From Saprospiraceae bacterium (GTDB taxonomy: Bacteria; Bacteroidota; Bacteroidia; Chitinophagales; Saprospiraceae): a stretch of DNA of 7,403 nt. The stretch lies in assembly GCA_014379665.1 (NCBI GenBank), contig JACMLK010000259.1, positions 1-7,403 on the forward strand, in the 5' to 3' direction. This document shows, piece after piece, positions 1 through 5,597 of this stretch (position 1 is the stretch's first letter; each line of letters begins with the position of its first letter). Under the pieces are notes generated by a model, which worked only from the letters and a program-made list of their open reading frames with translations, made no database searches and was not told the DNA's origin. Position numbers and translations under genes: made by a program.

Positions 1-198
1 CTTTTATTTTTGTATTTGGCTGGTGCTCATGCAAAGACAAAGCACCATGTTGATTTAAACCGTAAAATTAGTTTATTGTTCTTATATAATCAACTTGCCA
101 CTATGATTTTTAAAAATCTTTAAAATTATGTTAACCGGAACAAAAAAATAATCTAATATCTGTTTTTAACGTTATATAGGTTCAAACAAGATAAAAAA
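1..198. other. Left-edge region without a supported gene
   Basis: I see no convincing gene here. One plus-strand frame is open from base 1 to a TAA at 121-123 (40 codons, hydrophobic start LLFLYLAG). It could be the tail of a gene entering from the left, but nothing in it is recognisable and other frames are also open for 50-60 bases. A 7-bp inverted repeat (TGGTGCT at 21-27, AGCACCA at 41-47, 13-nt loop) is present. It has no T-run on either side, so it does not look like an intrinsic terminator. From about 100 to 198 the DNA is very AT-rich and probably carries the promoter of the gene at 199, but I could not place a convincing -33/-7 pair. Confidence 0.3.
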
Positions 199-720
199 AT
201 GATGACTTCTGTAATAAAAATACTTTTTTTAATGTGTCTTCCGCTGTTTATTTTTGGACAGGATGTAAAAAAATCATCTGTGTTCGGAGATTCTTTATAC
301 CAGGTAAATATAAAAAAGTCAAAATTATACGGAGTGTATATACCACGTGATATCGATGATGCGCTAAGCAAGCTGATGGAGTTAACTACTCCTGAGGCAA
401 GAAAGCCAATGATCAGAGTGCATGAAGATACCATTGCGCGAAAATTACACTTTGGACTTGGCCGGTGGATGGAATATAACTGGAACTTTGACGAAGGCTC
501 AAGATTTTCACATGTATTAAGGGAGAAGGGATTGACTTACACCGAGGATATGACCAGATTTATGTTAATCATATTTCATCGTCACGTTTCCAATAAACCA
601 CTGAATACAGATAAATTAATAACGAAATTGGTCGAAGAAAGAATGAAAAAAGAACTAATAGAAAGGGACAAGCATATGCTAATACATCAGGAAACCAGAA
701 AAATTGAAAAAAAGAATTAA
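199..720 (+). CDS. Exported DUF6794-like protein of unknown function
   Basis: A 173-residue protein with a Sec signal peptide (residues 1-20, hydrophobic ILFLMCLPLFIFG, cleavage probably before Q21), so it should be periplasmic or surface-exposed. The middle (about 47-130) starts with YIPRDIDDAL and contains LHFGLGRWMEYNW (83-95) and a later YTEDMTRFML segment. This layout (IP-D/N-x3-A, HFGLG-W-x2-NW, DM) resembles the Bacteroidota domain of unknown function DUF6794, judged from memory of the family. Residues 138-173 are highly charged (KLVEERMKKELIERD), probably helical or coiled, and are not part of that domain. No catalytic motif is evident. Two ATG codons lie in tandem at 199 and 202, and no Shine-Dalgarno sequence separates them. 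The gene stands alone, 118 bp upstream of the DUF2911 gene on the same strand. Coding is well supported; the family name is tentative. Confidence 0.75.
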   Translation: MMTSVIKILFLMCLPLFIFGQDVKKSSVFGDSLYQVNIKKSKLYGVYIPRDIDDALSKLMELTTPEARKPMIRVHEDTIARKLHFGLGRWMEYNWNFDEGSRFSHVLREKGLTYTEDMTRFMLIIFHRHVSNKPLNTDKLITKLVEERMKKELIERDKHMLIHQETRKIEKKN

Positions 721-838
721 ATTATAGTGACTTTTATGAACAATACTCCAAAATAATTGATTTTAATACGAGCTTCATGCAAGTTCTTTTTTCATGAGCT
801 ATATATAATTATTTATCCATCATTAAAATCAACATTAA

Positions 839-1687
839 ATGAAATCAGTTTTCTTTTCTCTGGTATTTGTCTTACTATGTTTTAGTCAGTCCGGTCTTAA
901 TGCTCAAATCAAAACACCTGCTGCAAGTCAGGGAGCTAAACTTGAAACCACAGTAGGTCTAACTGCTGTAAATCTGGAATATTCCAGACCAAGCAAAAAT
1001 GGTCGTAAAATTTTTGGCGATCTGGTGCCGTATGATGTAATGTGGAGAACAGGTGCTAATAAAAACACCATGGTAACCTTTAGCGATGATGTCATGATAG
1101 GAGGTGCAGAAGTTAAAAAAGGTTCCTATGCTATATTTACCAAGCCAGGTAAAATGTCATGGGATGTATATTTTTATACAGATACTGAAAATTGGGGTAC
1201 TCCTGAAAAATGGGATGATACCAAAGTAGCTGCAAAAGTAATGGTGGCACCACAGTCAGTCAATTTAGTTGAAACATTTACTATTAATGTAGCAAATGTT
1301 ACCAGTGAAAGTTTTGTTCTGGATCTTGCATGGGATAATGTTAGTGTTCCTGTGAAAATAGAGGTTCCAACTGATAAAAATGTTTCGACCAATATTGCCA
1401 CTGTCATGGCTGGTCCTTCAGCCGGTGATTACTATAACGCCGCAAGATATTACCGTGAAGCTAAAAAAGATCTGACACAGTCACTTGCCTGGATGAACAA
1501 ATCTATCGAAATGGGTAATGATAAATTTTGGGTTCTGAGACAGAAATCACTGATAGAAGCAGATATGGGTAACTATAAAGCTGCCATAGCTACAGCTAAC
1601 CTATCACTAGCCAAATCAAAAGAAGCGGCAAATAATGATTATATCAAAATGAACATGGATTCAATAGCGGCATGGTCTAAAAAGTAA
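839..1687 (+). CDS. Exported DUF2911 protein with TPR-like C-terminus
   Basis: A 282-residue secreted protein. Residues 1-22 form a Sec signal peptide (FFSLVFVLLCFSQSGLNA, cleavage before Q23). Residues about 27-175 match the DUF2911 pattern common in Bacteroidota: the early VNLEYSRPSKNGRKIFG (44-60), LVPYDVMWRTGANKNT (62-77), an EVKKGSYAIFTKPG strand pair (91-104), and W108 in SWDVYFY. The C-terminal part (about 196-282) is helical, with YYNAARYYREAKKDLTQSLAWM and a later ADMGNYKAAIATANLSL, which reads as one or two TPR-like repeats. That arrangement is usual for longer DUF2911 proteins. The biochemical role of the family is not known to me; a periplasmic location is inferred. It is followed by a hairpin terminator and a convergent gene, so it is probably monocistronic or the end of a short unit. 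No truncation is seen. Confidence 0.9.
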   Translation: MKSVFFSLVFVLLCFSQSGLNAQIKTPAASQGAKLETTVGLTAVNLEYSRPSKNGRKIFGDLVPYDVMWRTGANKNTMVTFSDDVMIGGAEVKKGSYAIFTKPGKMSWDVYFYTDTENWGTPEKWDDTKVAAKVMVAPQSVNLVETFTINVANVTSESFVLDLAWDNVSVPVKIEVPTDKNVSTNIATVMAGPSAGDYYNAARYYREAKKDLTQSLAWMNKSIEMGNDKFWVLRQKSLIEADMGNYKAAIATANLSLAKSKEAANNDYIKMNMDSIAAWSKK

Positions 1688-1720
1688 ATCAAAGATGTAA
1701 TTTTCTTTGGAAGTATTTAC

Positions 1721-1761
1721 AAAAAGAAGATGAGAGTCAATTTGATTTTCATCTTCTTTTT
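1721..1761. terminator. Hairpin terminator between convergent genes
   Basis: AAAAAGAAGATGA (1721-1733) pairs perfectly with TCATCTTCTTTTT (1749-1761), a 13-bp stem with a 15-nt loop. On the plus strand the second arm runs into seven T residues, which suits termination of the DUF2911 gene ending at 1687. On the minus strand the hairpin ends in five T before GTAAA, so it may also stop transcription from the rhomboid gene ending at 1779. The stem is AT-rich, so its strength is uncertain. Confidence 0.7.
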
Positions 1762-1778
1762 TTATTTAAAGCTCATGT

Positions 1779-2402
1779 TTACCAGGGAAATTCATAGTAA
1801 AGCTTATTGACAAATTCAACAGCTATGGCAGGACGGCTTATAATGGCTATCATTATTCCGGCTATGGCACCATAAAAGTGCGCATCATGTCCAATGTGAT
1901 CGTTTTGATTTTTGGCTGCCCAGGATTCATACCATAGATAAAGGACACCAAAGATGATAGCAGGTACAGGAATAATGGCATACAGACCAAGCATATTCCA
2001 GGGATACATTAATATATAAATGAATAATATGCCTGATACACCTCCTGACGCCCCGACGGCAGTATAATATCTGTTTTCCTGTTGTTTAAAATAGGTAGGT
2101 ATATCCGCCAGTACGATCACCAAAAGATAAGTGCCCAGGAATAATATTTTACCACCTACATCACCAAATTGACCAATAAAGTGTTGTTCAACGGCCGTGC
2201 CAAAAGAATGGAAGACAAACATATTTATGATCAGATGCATGTAATCCCCGTGTACAAATCCTGAAGTAAGCCATCGGTAATATTCACCATTCTGATGTTC
2301 CTGATAAGGATAGTGCTTTAGACGGTCAAACAAATTAACATTGTTGAAACAAAGTATGGAAACAGCACAGGTCACTAATAATAATATAATGGTAATGCTC
2401 AT
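1779..2402 (-). CDS. Rhomboid-family intramembrane serine protease
   Basis: A 207-residue polytopic membrane protein that should cleave transmembrane substrates within the lipid bilayer. The rhomboid catalytic signatures are intact: H51 and HLIIN (56-60) in the TM2-like segment, giving the conserved His and Asn that support the oxyanion hole; GASG at 117-120 with nucleophile S119; and the catalytic His H175 in AHFYGAIAG (174-182). Hydrophobic segments are visible at about 3-19, 45-70, 85-103, 117-135, 138-158 and 174-190, consistent with a six-helix core. The N-terminus is short and there is no extra soluble domain. It lies 27 bp downstream of rlmH on the same strand, which suggests co-transcription, although I know of no functional link. 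The start at 2402 gives an N-terminal membrane helix. The substrate is unknown. Confidence 0.9.
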   Translation of the reverse strand: MSITIILLLVTCAVSILCFNNVNLFDRLKHYPYQEHQNGEYYRWLTSGFVHGDYMHLIINMFVFHSFGTAVEQHFIGQFGDVGGKILFLGTYLLVIVLADIPTYFKQQENRYYTAVGASGGVSGILFIYILMYPWNMLGLYAIIPVPAIIFGVLYLWYESWAAKNQNDHIGHDAHFYGAIAGIMIAIISRPAIAVEFVNKLYYEFPW

Positions 2403-2429
2403 ATAGGTGATTATTCAGTTCAAAGGTAT

Positions 2430-2906
2430 TCAATAATTGTGGTACTTCTCGTTTTTTATTATCGTAAAAGCGCGGTAAATCTGTTCTGAGAGAAATAGTC
2501 TTACCATTTGATGTGAAAATGTCATTTCAGACAGAGAAAGTAAGTGATTGGCCCTTTCCCTGATTAATTTATGGTGTCCAAAGGCACCTCCAATAAGAAA
2601 AATCACCGTCTTTGAAGAATGCATCTGAAGTTGCTCAATGAAAACGGAAAAACCTGTCGAATCATAATTCTTGCCGTTTTCATCCATTAAAATCAGATAA
2701 TCATCAGCTTTGAGTTTGCTTAAAATCAATTCTGATTCTCTTTTCATTGTTTCTTCAGCATCTTTTCCCGGTTTGACGTCTTTAAATTCTTCATAGTCAA
2801 TTTTGGTATAGTGTTTCAATCTTTTGAGATATTTTGAAATTCCCTCTTCAAGGTAGGATTCATTTGTTTTACCTATTGCCCAGATTGCAAACCTCATAAC
2901 CCACAT
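2430..2906 (-). CDS. rlmH: RlmH, 23S rRNA pseudouridine-1915 N3-methyltransferase
   Basis: RlmH is a SPOUT-class enzyme that uses S-adenosylmethionine to methylate N3 of pseudouridine 1915 in helix 69 of 23S rRNA, acting on the assembled 70S ribosome in the cytoplasm. The family signatures are clear: an N-terminal AIWAIGKT strand, a LILMDENGK segment (71-79), the SAM-binding loop FLIGGAFG (103-110), and the trefoil-knot C-terminus MTFSHQMVRLFLSEQIYRAF (128-147) ending in EKYHNY. At 158 residues it is slightly longer than the usual 155-157. Met4 (codon at 2897-2895) would give 155 residues and a start MRFAIWAIGK closer to homologues, so the true start may be there. No ribosome binding site decides between the two. 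It is divergent from the Nudix regulator and upstream of the rhomboid gene. Confidence 0.96.
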   Translation of the reverse strand: MWVMRFAIWAIGKTNESYLEEGISKYLKRLKHYTKIDYEEFKDVKPGKDAEETMKRESELILSKLKADDYLILMDENGKNYDSTGFSVFIEQLQMHSSKTVIFLIGGAFGHHKLIRERANHLLSLSEMTFSHQMVRLFLSEQIYRAFTIIKNEKYHNY

Positions 2907-2913
2907 AAATAAC

Positions 2914-2926
2914 TAATTCCGAATTA
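2914..2926. promoter_or_regulatory. 13-bp palindrome in divergent promoter region, possible operator
   Basis: TAATTC-C-GAATTA is a perfect dyad with a single central base, placed 8 bp upstream of the first rlmH ATG and 62 bp upstream of the Nudix-regulator start codon. A second, AT-only dyad (AAAAATT-N6-AATTTTT, 2932-2951) follows and overlaps the candidate -33 element of the regulator gene. A winged-helix regulator encoded next door could autoregulate through such a site. That is inference: short AT-rich dyads occur by chance in DNA of this composition. Confidence 0.3.
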
Positions 2927-2937
2927 TGTTTAAAAAT

Positions 2938-2968
2938 TTTGTTGAATTTTTAATCTTAGCTATCTTCA
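2938..2968 (+). promoter_or_regulatory. Candidate Bacteroidota-type promoter for the Nudix regulator
   Basis: TTTG at 2938-2941 and TATCTTCA at 2961-2968 are separated by 19 nt. This fits the Bacteroidota sigma-ABfr consensus (TTTG, 19-21 nt, TAnnTTTG), except that the last two bases of the -7 box differ. Transcription would start near 2974, leaving a short leader before the ATG at 2989. Confidence 0.35.
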
Positions 2969-2988
2969 CCCTCCAAAACGGGACTTGA

Positions 2989-3714
2989 ATGACCACTAAT
3001 ACAAGTGAGAATATAAACATATGGCTAACTCAAATCAACAATGACTTTAAAGCTGCTGTTTCTGTAGATTGTGTTATTTTTGGCTATGATGACGATGCAC
3101 TCAAAGTATTAGTGTCCAGATGTGATATGCCGCCATATGAACACCAACTATCTTTGCTAGGTGATATAGTACATCCGGACGAAACTACAGATGAAGCTGC
3201 TATGCGGGTTTTAATAGCTAAAACAGGATTTACCGATGTATATCTGGAACAAGTTCAGGTATTCAGTGATATTCACCGACATCCGCTCAGCAGGGTGATC
3301 ACTATCGCATATTATTCCTTAATAAAAATAGATGAAGACCATTTGCTTCATCTTGAGAAAAATGATCATCTCCAGTGGATCGAAGTAAATGAAATCAATT
3401 CATTAGCTTTTGACCATTTTAATATTATGCATAGTTGTCTGCGACGAATGCGGAAACAACTCCGTGAGCAACCCATTGGTTTCAACCTACTGCCGGAGAA
3501 ATTCAGTTTATTGCAATTACAACGACTTTTCGAGGTAATCCTGAATATACAATTGGACAAACGAAATTTCAGGAGGAAGCTTGGTGCCTTAGGCATACTT
3601 AAAGATATCGGGGAGATAGAAGAGTCCGTATCACACCGTCCTGCCCGACTTTATACTTTTGATAAGAGTATTTACGAGAAAAAGAAAAAAACCGGTTATA
3701 GCTTTGATTTGTAA
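2989..3714 (+). CDS. NrtR/AraR-like transcriptional regulator with degenerate Nudix domain
   Basis: A 241-residue protein with a Nudix-fold N-terminal domain (about 20-155) and a C-terminal winged-helix region (about 165-235, LLPEKFSLLQLQRLFEVIL, then DKRNFRRKLGALGIL and the wing strand RPARLYTFD). This is the NrtR-type layout, in which a Nudix domain senses a ligand and the C-terminal domain binds DNA. The Nudix box is degenerate: after G58 and E65, the REUxEExG core reads RVLIAKTG (73-80), so the metal-binding glutamates are replaced by Val, Ala and Lys, and hydrolysis is unlikely. Related Bacteroidota regulators such as AraR control sugar use. The next gene downstream, 214 bp away on the same strand, is a sugar-type oxidoreductase and a reasonable candidate target. 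The ligand cannot be read from the sequence. Confidence 0.88.
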   Translation: MTTNTSENINIWLTQINNDFKAAVSVDCVIFGYDDDALKVLVSRCDMPPYEHQLSLLGDIVHPDETTDEAAMRVLIAKTGFTDVYLEQVQVFSDIHRHPLSRVITIAYYSLIKIDEDHLLHLEKNDHLQWIEVNEINSLAFDHFNIMHSCLRRMRKQLREQPIGFNLLPEKFSLLQLQRLFEVILNIQLDKRNFRRKLGALGILKDIGEIEESVSHRPARLYTFDKSIYEKKKKTGYSFDL

Positions 3715-3728
3715 TCCTGGTCATGGTT

Positions 3729-3745
3729 TCTGAAATGTATTCAGA
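3729..3745. repeat. Small inverted repeat downstream of the Nudix regulator
   Basis: TCTGAA (3729-3734) and TTCAGA (3740-3745) form a 6-bp perfect dyad around ATGTA, 15 bp after the regulator stop codon. It is not followed by a proper T-run, so it is at best a weak terminator. It could also be a regulatory dyad. The rest of the 3715-3928 gap is AT-rich with no gene that I can support. Confidence 0.3.
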
Positions 3746-3846
3746 TAGCATTTAAAATATCTTTAGCATTCCTGGCTTCAATCTACACTCAATGTACTTC
3801 TTCATTAGAGAGAAAATTGATATTTCAAAAAGTTTTATTTAATATG

Positions 3847-3877
3847 TTTGCCATTATTAGTGAAATATGTATAATTA
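3847..3877 (+). promoter_or_regulatory. Candidate promoter for the oxidoreductase gene
   Basis: TTTG at 3847-3850 and TATAATTA at 3870-3877 are spaced by 19 nt, matching the Bacteroidota -33/-7 arrangement with a partly matching -7 box. Initiation near 3884 would give a leader of about 45 nt. The AT-rich background makes chance matches common. Confidence 0.3.
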
Positions 3878-3928
3878 CGTGATTTTGTAAATTCCATTTG
3901 GATTCTTTAATGTATAAATGAAATCACG

Positions 3929-5284
3929 ATGCAAACCCGTAGAAAATTTATCACCGGAACTACTTCTATTTTAGCAGGTGCCGGTTTGATTAATGTATTA
4001 CCAGTAAATATTTTTCATGGTCTTTCTAAGCGAATTTCCGCTAGCGATAAGATACATTTTGGACTCATTGGGTGTAAGGGAATGGGATGGTCAAATCTTA
4101 AAGCCCACTTAACCAGTAATCCTGAGGTTACCTGTATTGCACTTGCAGATGTAGACCAAAAGGTGCTGGACGAAAGAGCAGCCAATGTGGAAGAATTGAC
4201 CGGTCATCGACCGGCACTTTTCAAAGATTACAGGAAATTACTCGAAATGAAAGACCTGGATGCAGTGATTATTGCTACTCCTGATCATTGGCATTGTCTT
4301 ATGCTTTGTGATGCCCTTGCCGCAGGCAAACATGTGTATTGTGAAAAGCCATTGGCCAATTCTATTGAGGAGTGCAATGTCATGATGAATGCGGCTAAAA
4401 GATATGACAAAATAGTCCAGATAGGACAGTGGCAGCGTAGCGGGTATCATTATCAACAGGCCCATGAATTTCTGAAATCAGGAAAGCTGGGAAATATCCG
4501 TCTCGTGAAATGTTGGGCTTATCAGGGTTGGATGCAACCAGTGCCAATAAAACCTGACAGTGCAGTACCTGAGGGCGTAGATTATGATATGTGGCTGGGA
4601 CCTGCTCCAAAACGACCTTTTAATCCCAATCGTTTTCATTTCAATTTCAGGTGGTATTGGGATTATGCGGGAGGCCTGATGACGGATTGGGGAGTTCATG
4701 AAATAGACATTGCTCTATTTTTTATGGGGGTATCTGCTCCAAAGTCCATCATGGCATCAGGTGGAAAATTTGCCTACCCGGATGATGCATCAGAAACACC
4801 GGATACATTACAAACTGTCTTTGAATATGACAATTTCAATATGTTGTGGGAGCATGCCGTAGGTATAGATAATGGCCCTTACGGAAAATCTGAAGGTATA
4901 GCTTTCATAGGCAATAATGGTACTATGGTGGTCAATAGAGAAGGATGGGATGTCATACCTGAAACCACAAGGAACAAGGATGGAATTAACAGGTATGATA
5001 TAGAAGATATACCTGATCAGAGAAAAGACAACAATATCAATTATCTTGGCGAGCATACCAAAAATTTTGTTGCGGCCATAAAGGCAAATGACCATTCATT
5101 ATTAAAATGTGGTATTGAAACCGGAGCGGTTGCAGCTATAAATGCACATATGGGCAATGTAGCTTATAAAACCGGAAGAAAGGTTTACTGGGATGCTGCA
5201 ACCCGTTCATTCAAAAATGACGATCAGGCTAATGACCTGATGAAATCAACATACCACAATGGCTGGATGTTGCCAAAGTTTTAA
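3929..5284 (+). CDS. Tat-exported Gfo/Idh/MocA-family oxidoreductase
   Basis: A 451-residue NAD(P)-dependent dehydrogenase-like protein that probably oxidises or reduces a sugar, inositol or related polyol; the substrate is not determinable here. It begins with a twin-arginine signal (TRRKFI, residues 3-8, then a hydrophobic stretch to about 25), so it should be exported folded with its cofactor. The Rossmann fold follows: FGLIGCKGMG (44-53) as the dinucleotide loop, ALADVD (71-76), VIIATPDHWH (113-122) and the family hallmark CEKP (138-141). The C-terminal substrate domain has the conserved GGLMTDWGVHEID (248-260), with D253 and H257 in positions typical of the family. Length is normal for the Tat-exported subgroup, and residues past about 390 form its usual C-terminal extension. 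An ATG at 3918 is out of frame, supporting 3929 as the start. The Nudix regulator upstream may control it. Confidence 0.93.
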   Translation: MQTRRKFITGTTSILAGAGLINVLPVNIFHGLSKRISASDKIHFGLIGCKGMGWSNLKAHLTSNPEVTCIALADVDQKVLDERAANVEELTGHRPALFKDYRKLLEMKDLDAVIIATPDHWHCLMLCDALAAGKHVYCEKPLANSIEECNVMMNAAKRYDKIVQIGQWQRSGYHYQQAHEFLKSGKLGNIRLVKCWAYQGWMQPVPIKPDSAVPEGVDYDMWLGPAPKRPFNPNRFHFNFRWYWDYAGGLMTDWGVHEIDIALFFMGVSAPKSIMASGGKFAYPDDASETPDTLQTVFEYDNFNMLWEHAVGIDNGPYGKSEGIAFIGNNGTMVVNREGWDVIPETTRNKDGINRYDIEDIPDQRKDNNINYLGEHTKNFVAAIKANDHSLLKCGIETGAVAAINAHMGNVAYKTGRKVYWDAATRSFKNDDQANDLMKSTYHNGWMLPKF

Positions 5285-5339
5285 TTGATTTAATGATTTG
5301 CTGATTTATAGATATATAGATTTATTGATGTATTGATAT
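5284..5339. repeat. Seven degenerate 8-bp tandem repeats
   Basis: From the last base of the oxidoreductase stop codon the sequence divides into seven consecutive octamers: ATTGATTT, AATGATTT, GCTGATTT, ATAGATAT, ATAGATTT, ATTGATGT, ATTGATAT. Every unit has GAT at positions 4-6 and T at position 8; the consensus is ATTGATTT. The 8-bp register is kept without a slip for 56 bp. It is too short to be a CRISPR and has no spacers. It lies directly before the MITE-like element and could be a slippage-generated array. Confidence 0.75.
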
Positions 5340-5351
5340 GTTGGAGCTGCC

Positions 5352-5589
5352 TAGTGCTCTGTCAGGGTAAAGATTTAAATTATAATGGCCGTTATTTTTT
5401 TAAAGATTAAGACAACTAAGCGAGCTTTTACATCAGTAAAAGTAGATGCCCACAAGTGGCATCTAAGCGATGTTGCCGCTAGCGGTTGGGCTGCAAAAGG
5501 CGTAGCAGTAGCTACGGCGAGTATTTTTAACGCAGAGATTTGGAAAAAGAACCACATTTCGTTAAATTCTTTATCTTGACAGAGCACTA
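5352..5589. mobile_element. MITE-like element with 13-bp terminal inverted repeats and structured core
   Basis: TAGTGCTCTGTCA (5352-5364) is the exact reverse complement of TGACAGAGCACTA (5577-5589). The similarity continues imperfectly inward to roughly 27 bp, with TAAAGA shared on both arms. If the outer TA is the duplicated target, the element is 234 bp with an 11-bp perfect terminal repeat and TA insertion, as in IS630/Tc1-mariner-type transposition; other families are possible. It has no room for a transposase. The core contains four dyads: 5425-5442, 5443-5465, 5476-5485 and 5501-5516. Bases 5441-5520 are 45/80 G+C, well above the AT-rich surroundings. It lies between two convergent genes, 8 bp from the VWA stop codon, and breaks neither. 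Its hairpins may serve as terminators for both. Confidence 0.75.
5425..5516. repeat. Cluster of four hairpins inside the MITE-like element
   Basis: CTTTTAC-ATCA-GTAAAAG (5425-5442, 7-bp stem); TAGATGCC-N7-GGCATCTA (5443-5465, 8-bp stem); the perfect palindrome CCGCTAGCGG (5476-5485); and CGTAGC-AGTA-GCTACG (5501-5516, 6-bp stem). The first two abut exactly. CTAAGCGA occurs as a direct repeat at 5416-5423 and 5463-5470. An outer ACATC/GATGT pairing (5430-5434 with 5469-5473) could compete with the first hairpin. The density suggests a folded RNA or DNA structure rather than protein coding. Confidence 0.7.
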
Positions 5590-5597
5590 ACGTGTAG

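Noticed and set aside
153..434. 93-codon minus-strand frame opposite the DUF6794-like gene
   Set aside because: It is antisense to a coding sequence that has a clear signal peptide and domain pattern; the antisense translation has none.
791..838. Promoter for the DUF2911 gene
   Set aside because: The stretch is AT-rich with several partial -7-like matches, but no TTTG at the right spacing, so I could not choose one.
4238..4699. Overlapping minus-strand open frames inside the oxidoreductase gene
   Set aside because: They are antisense to a clearly conserved Gfo/Idh/MocA coding sequence with hallmark motifs and have no protein-like features of their own.
5284..5339. CRISPR-like array
   Set aside because: The units are 8 bp and directly contiguous, with no spacers. 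No cas genes are present in the window.
5385..5579. 64-codon plus-strand frame inside the MITE-like element as a gene
   Set aside because: It lies wholly within palindromic mobile-element-like DNA, has no recognisable domain, and a longer opposing frame is equally open. I treat it as part of the element rather than a supported CDS.
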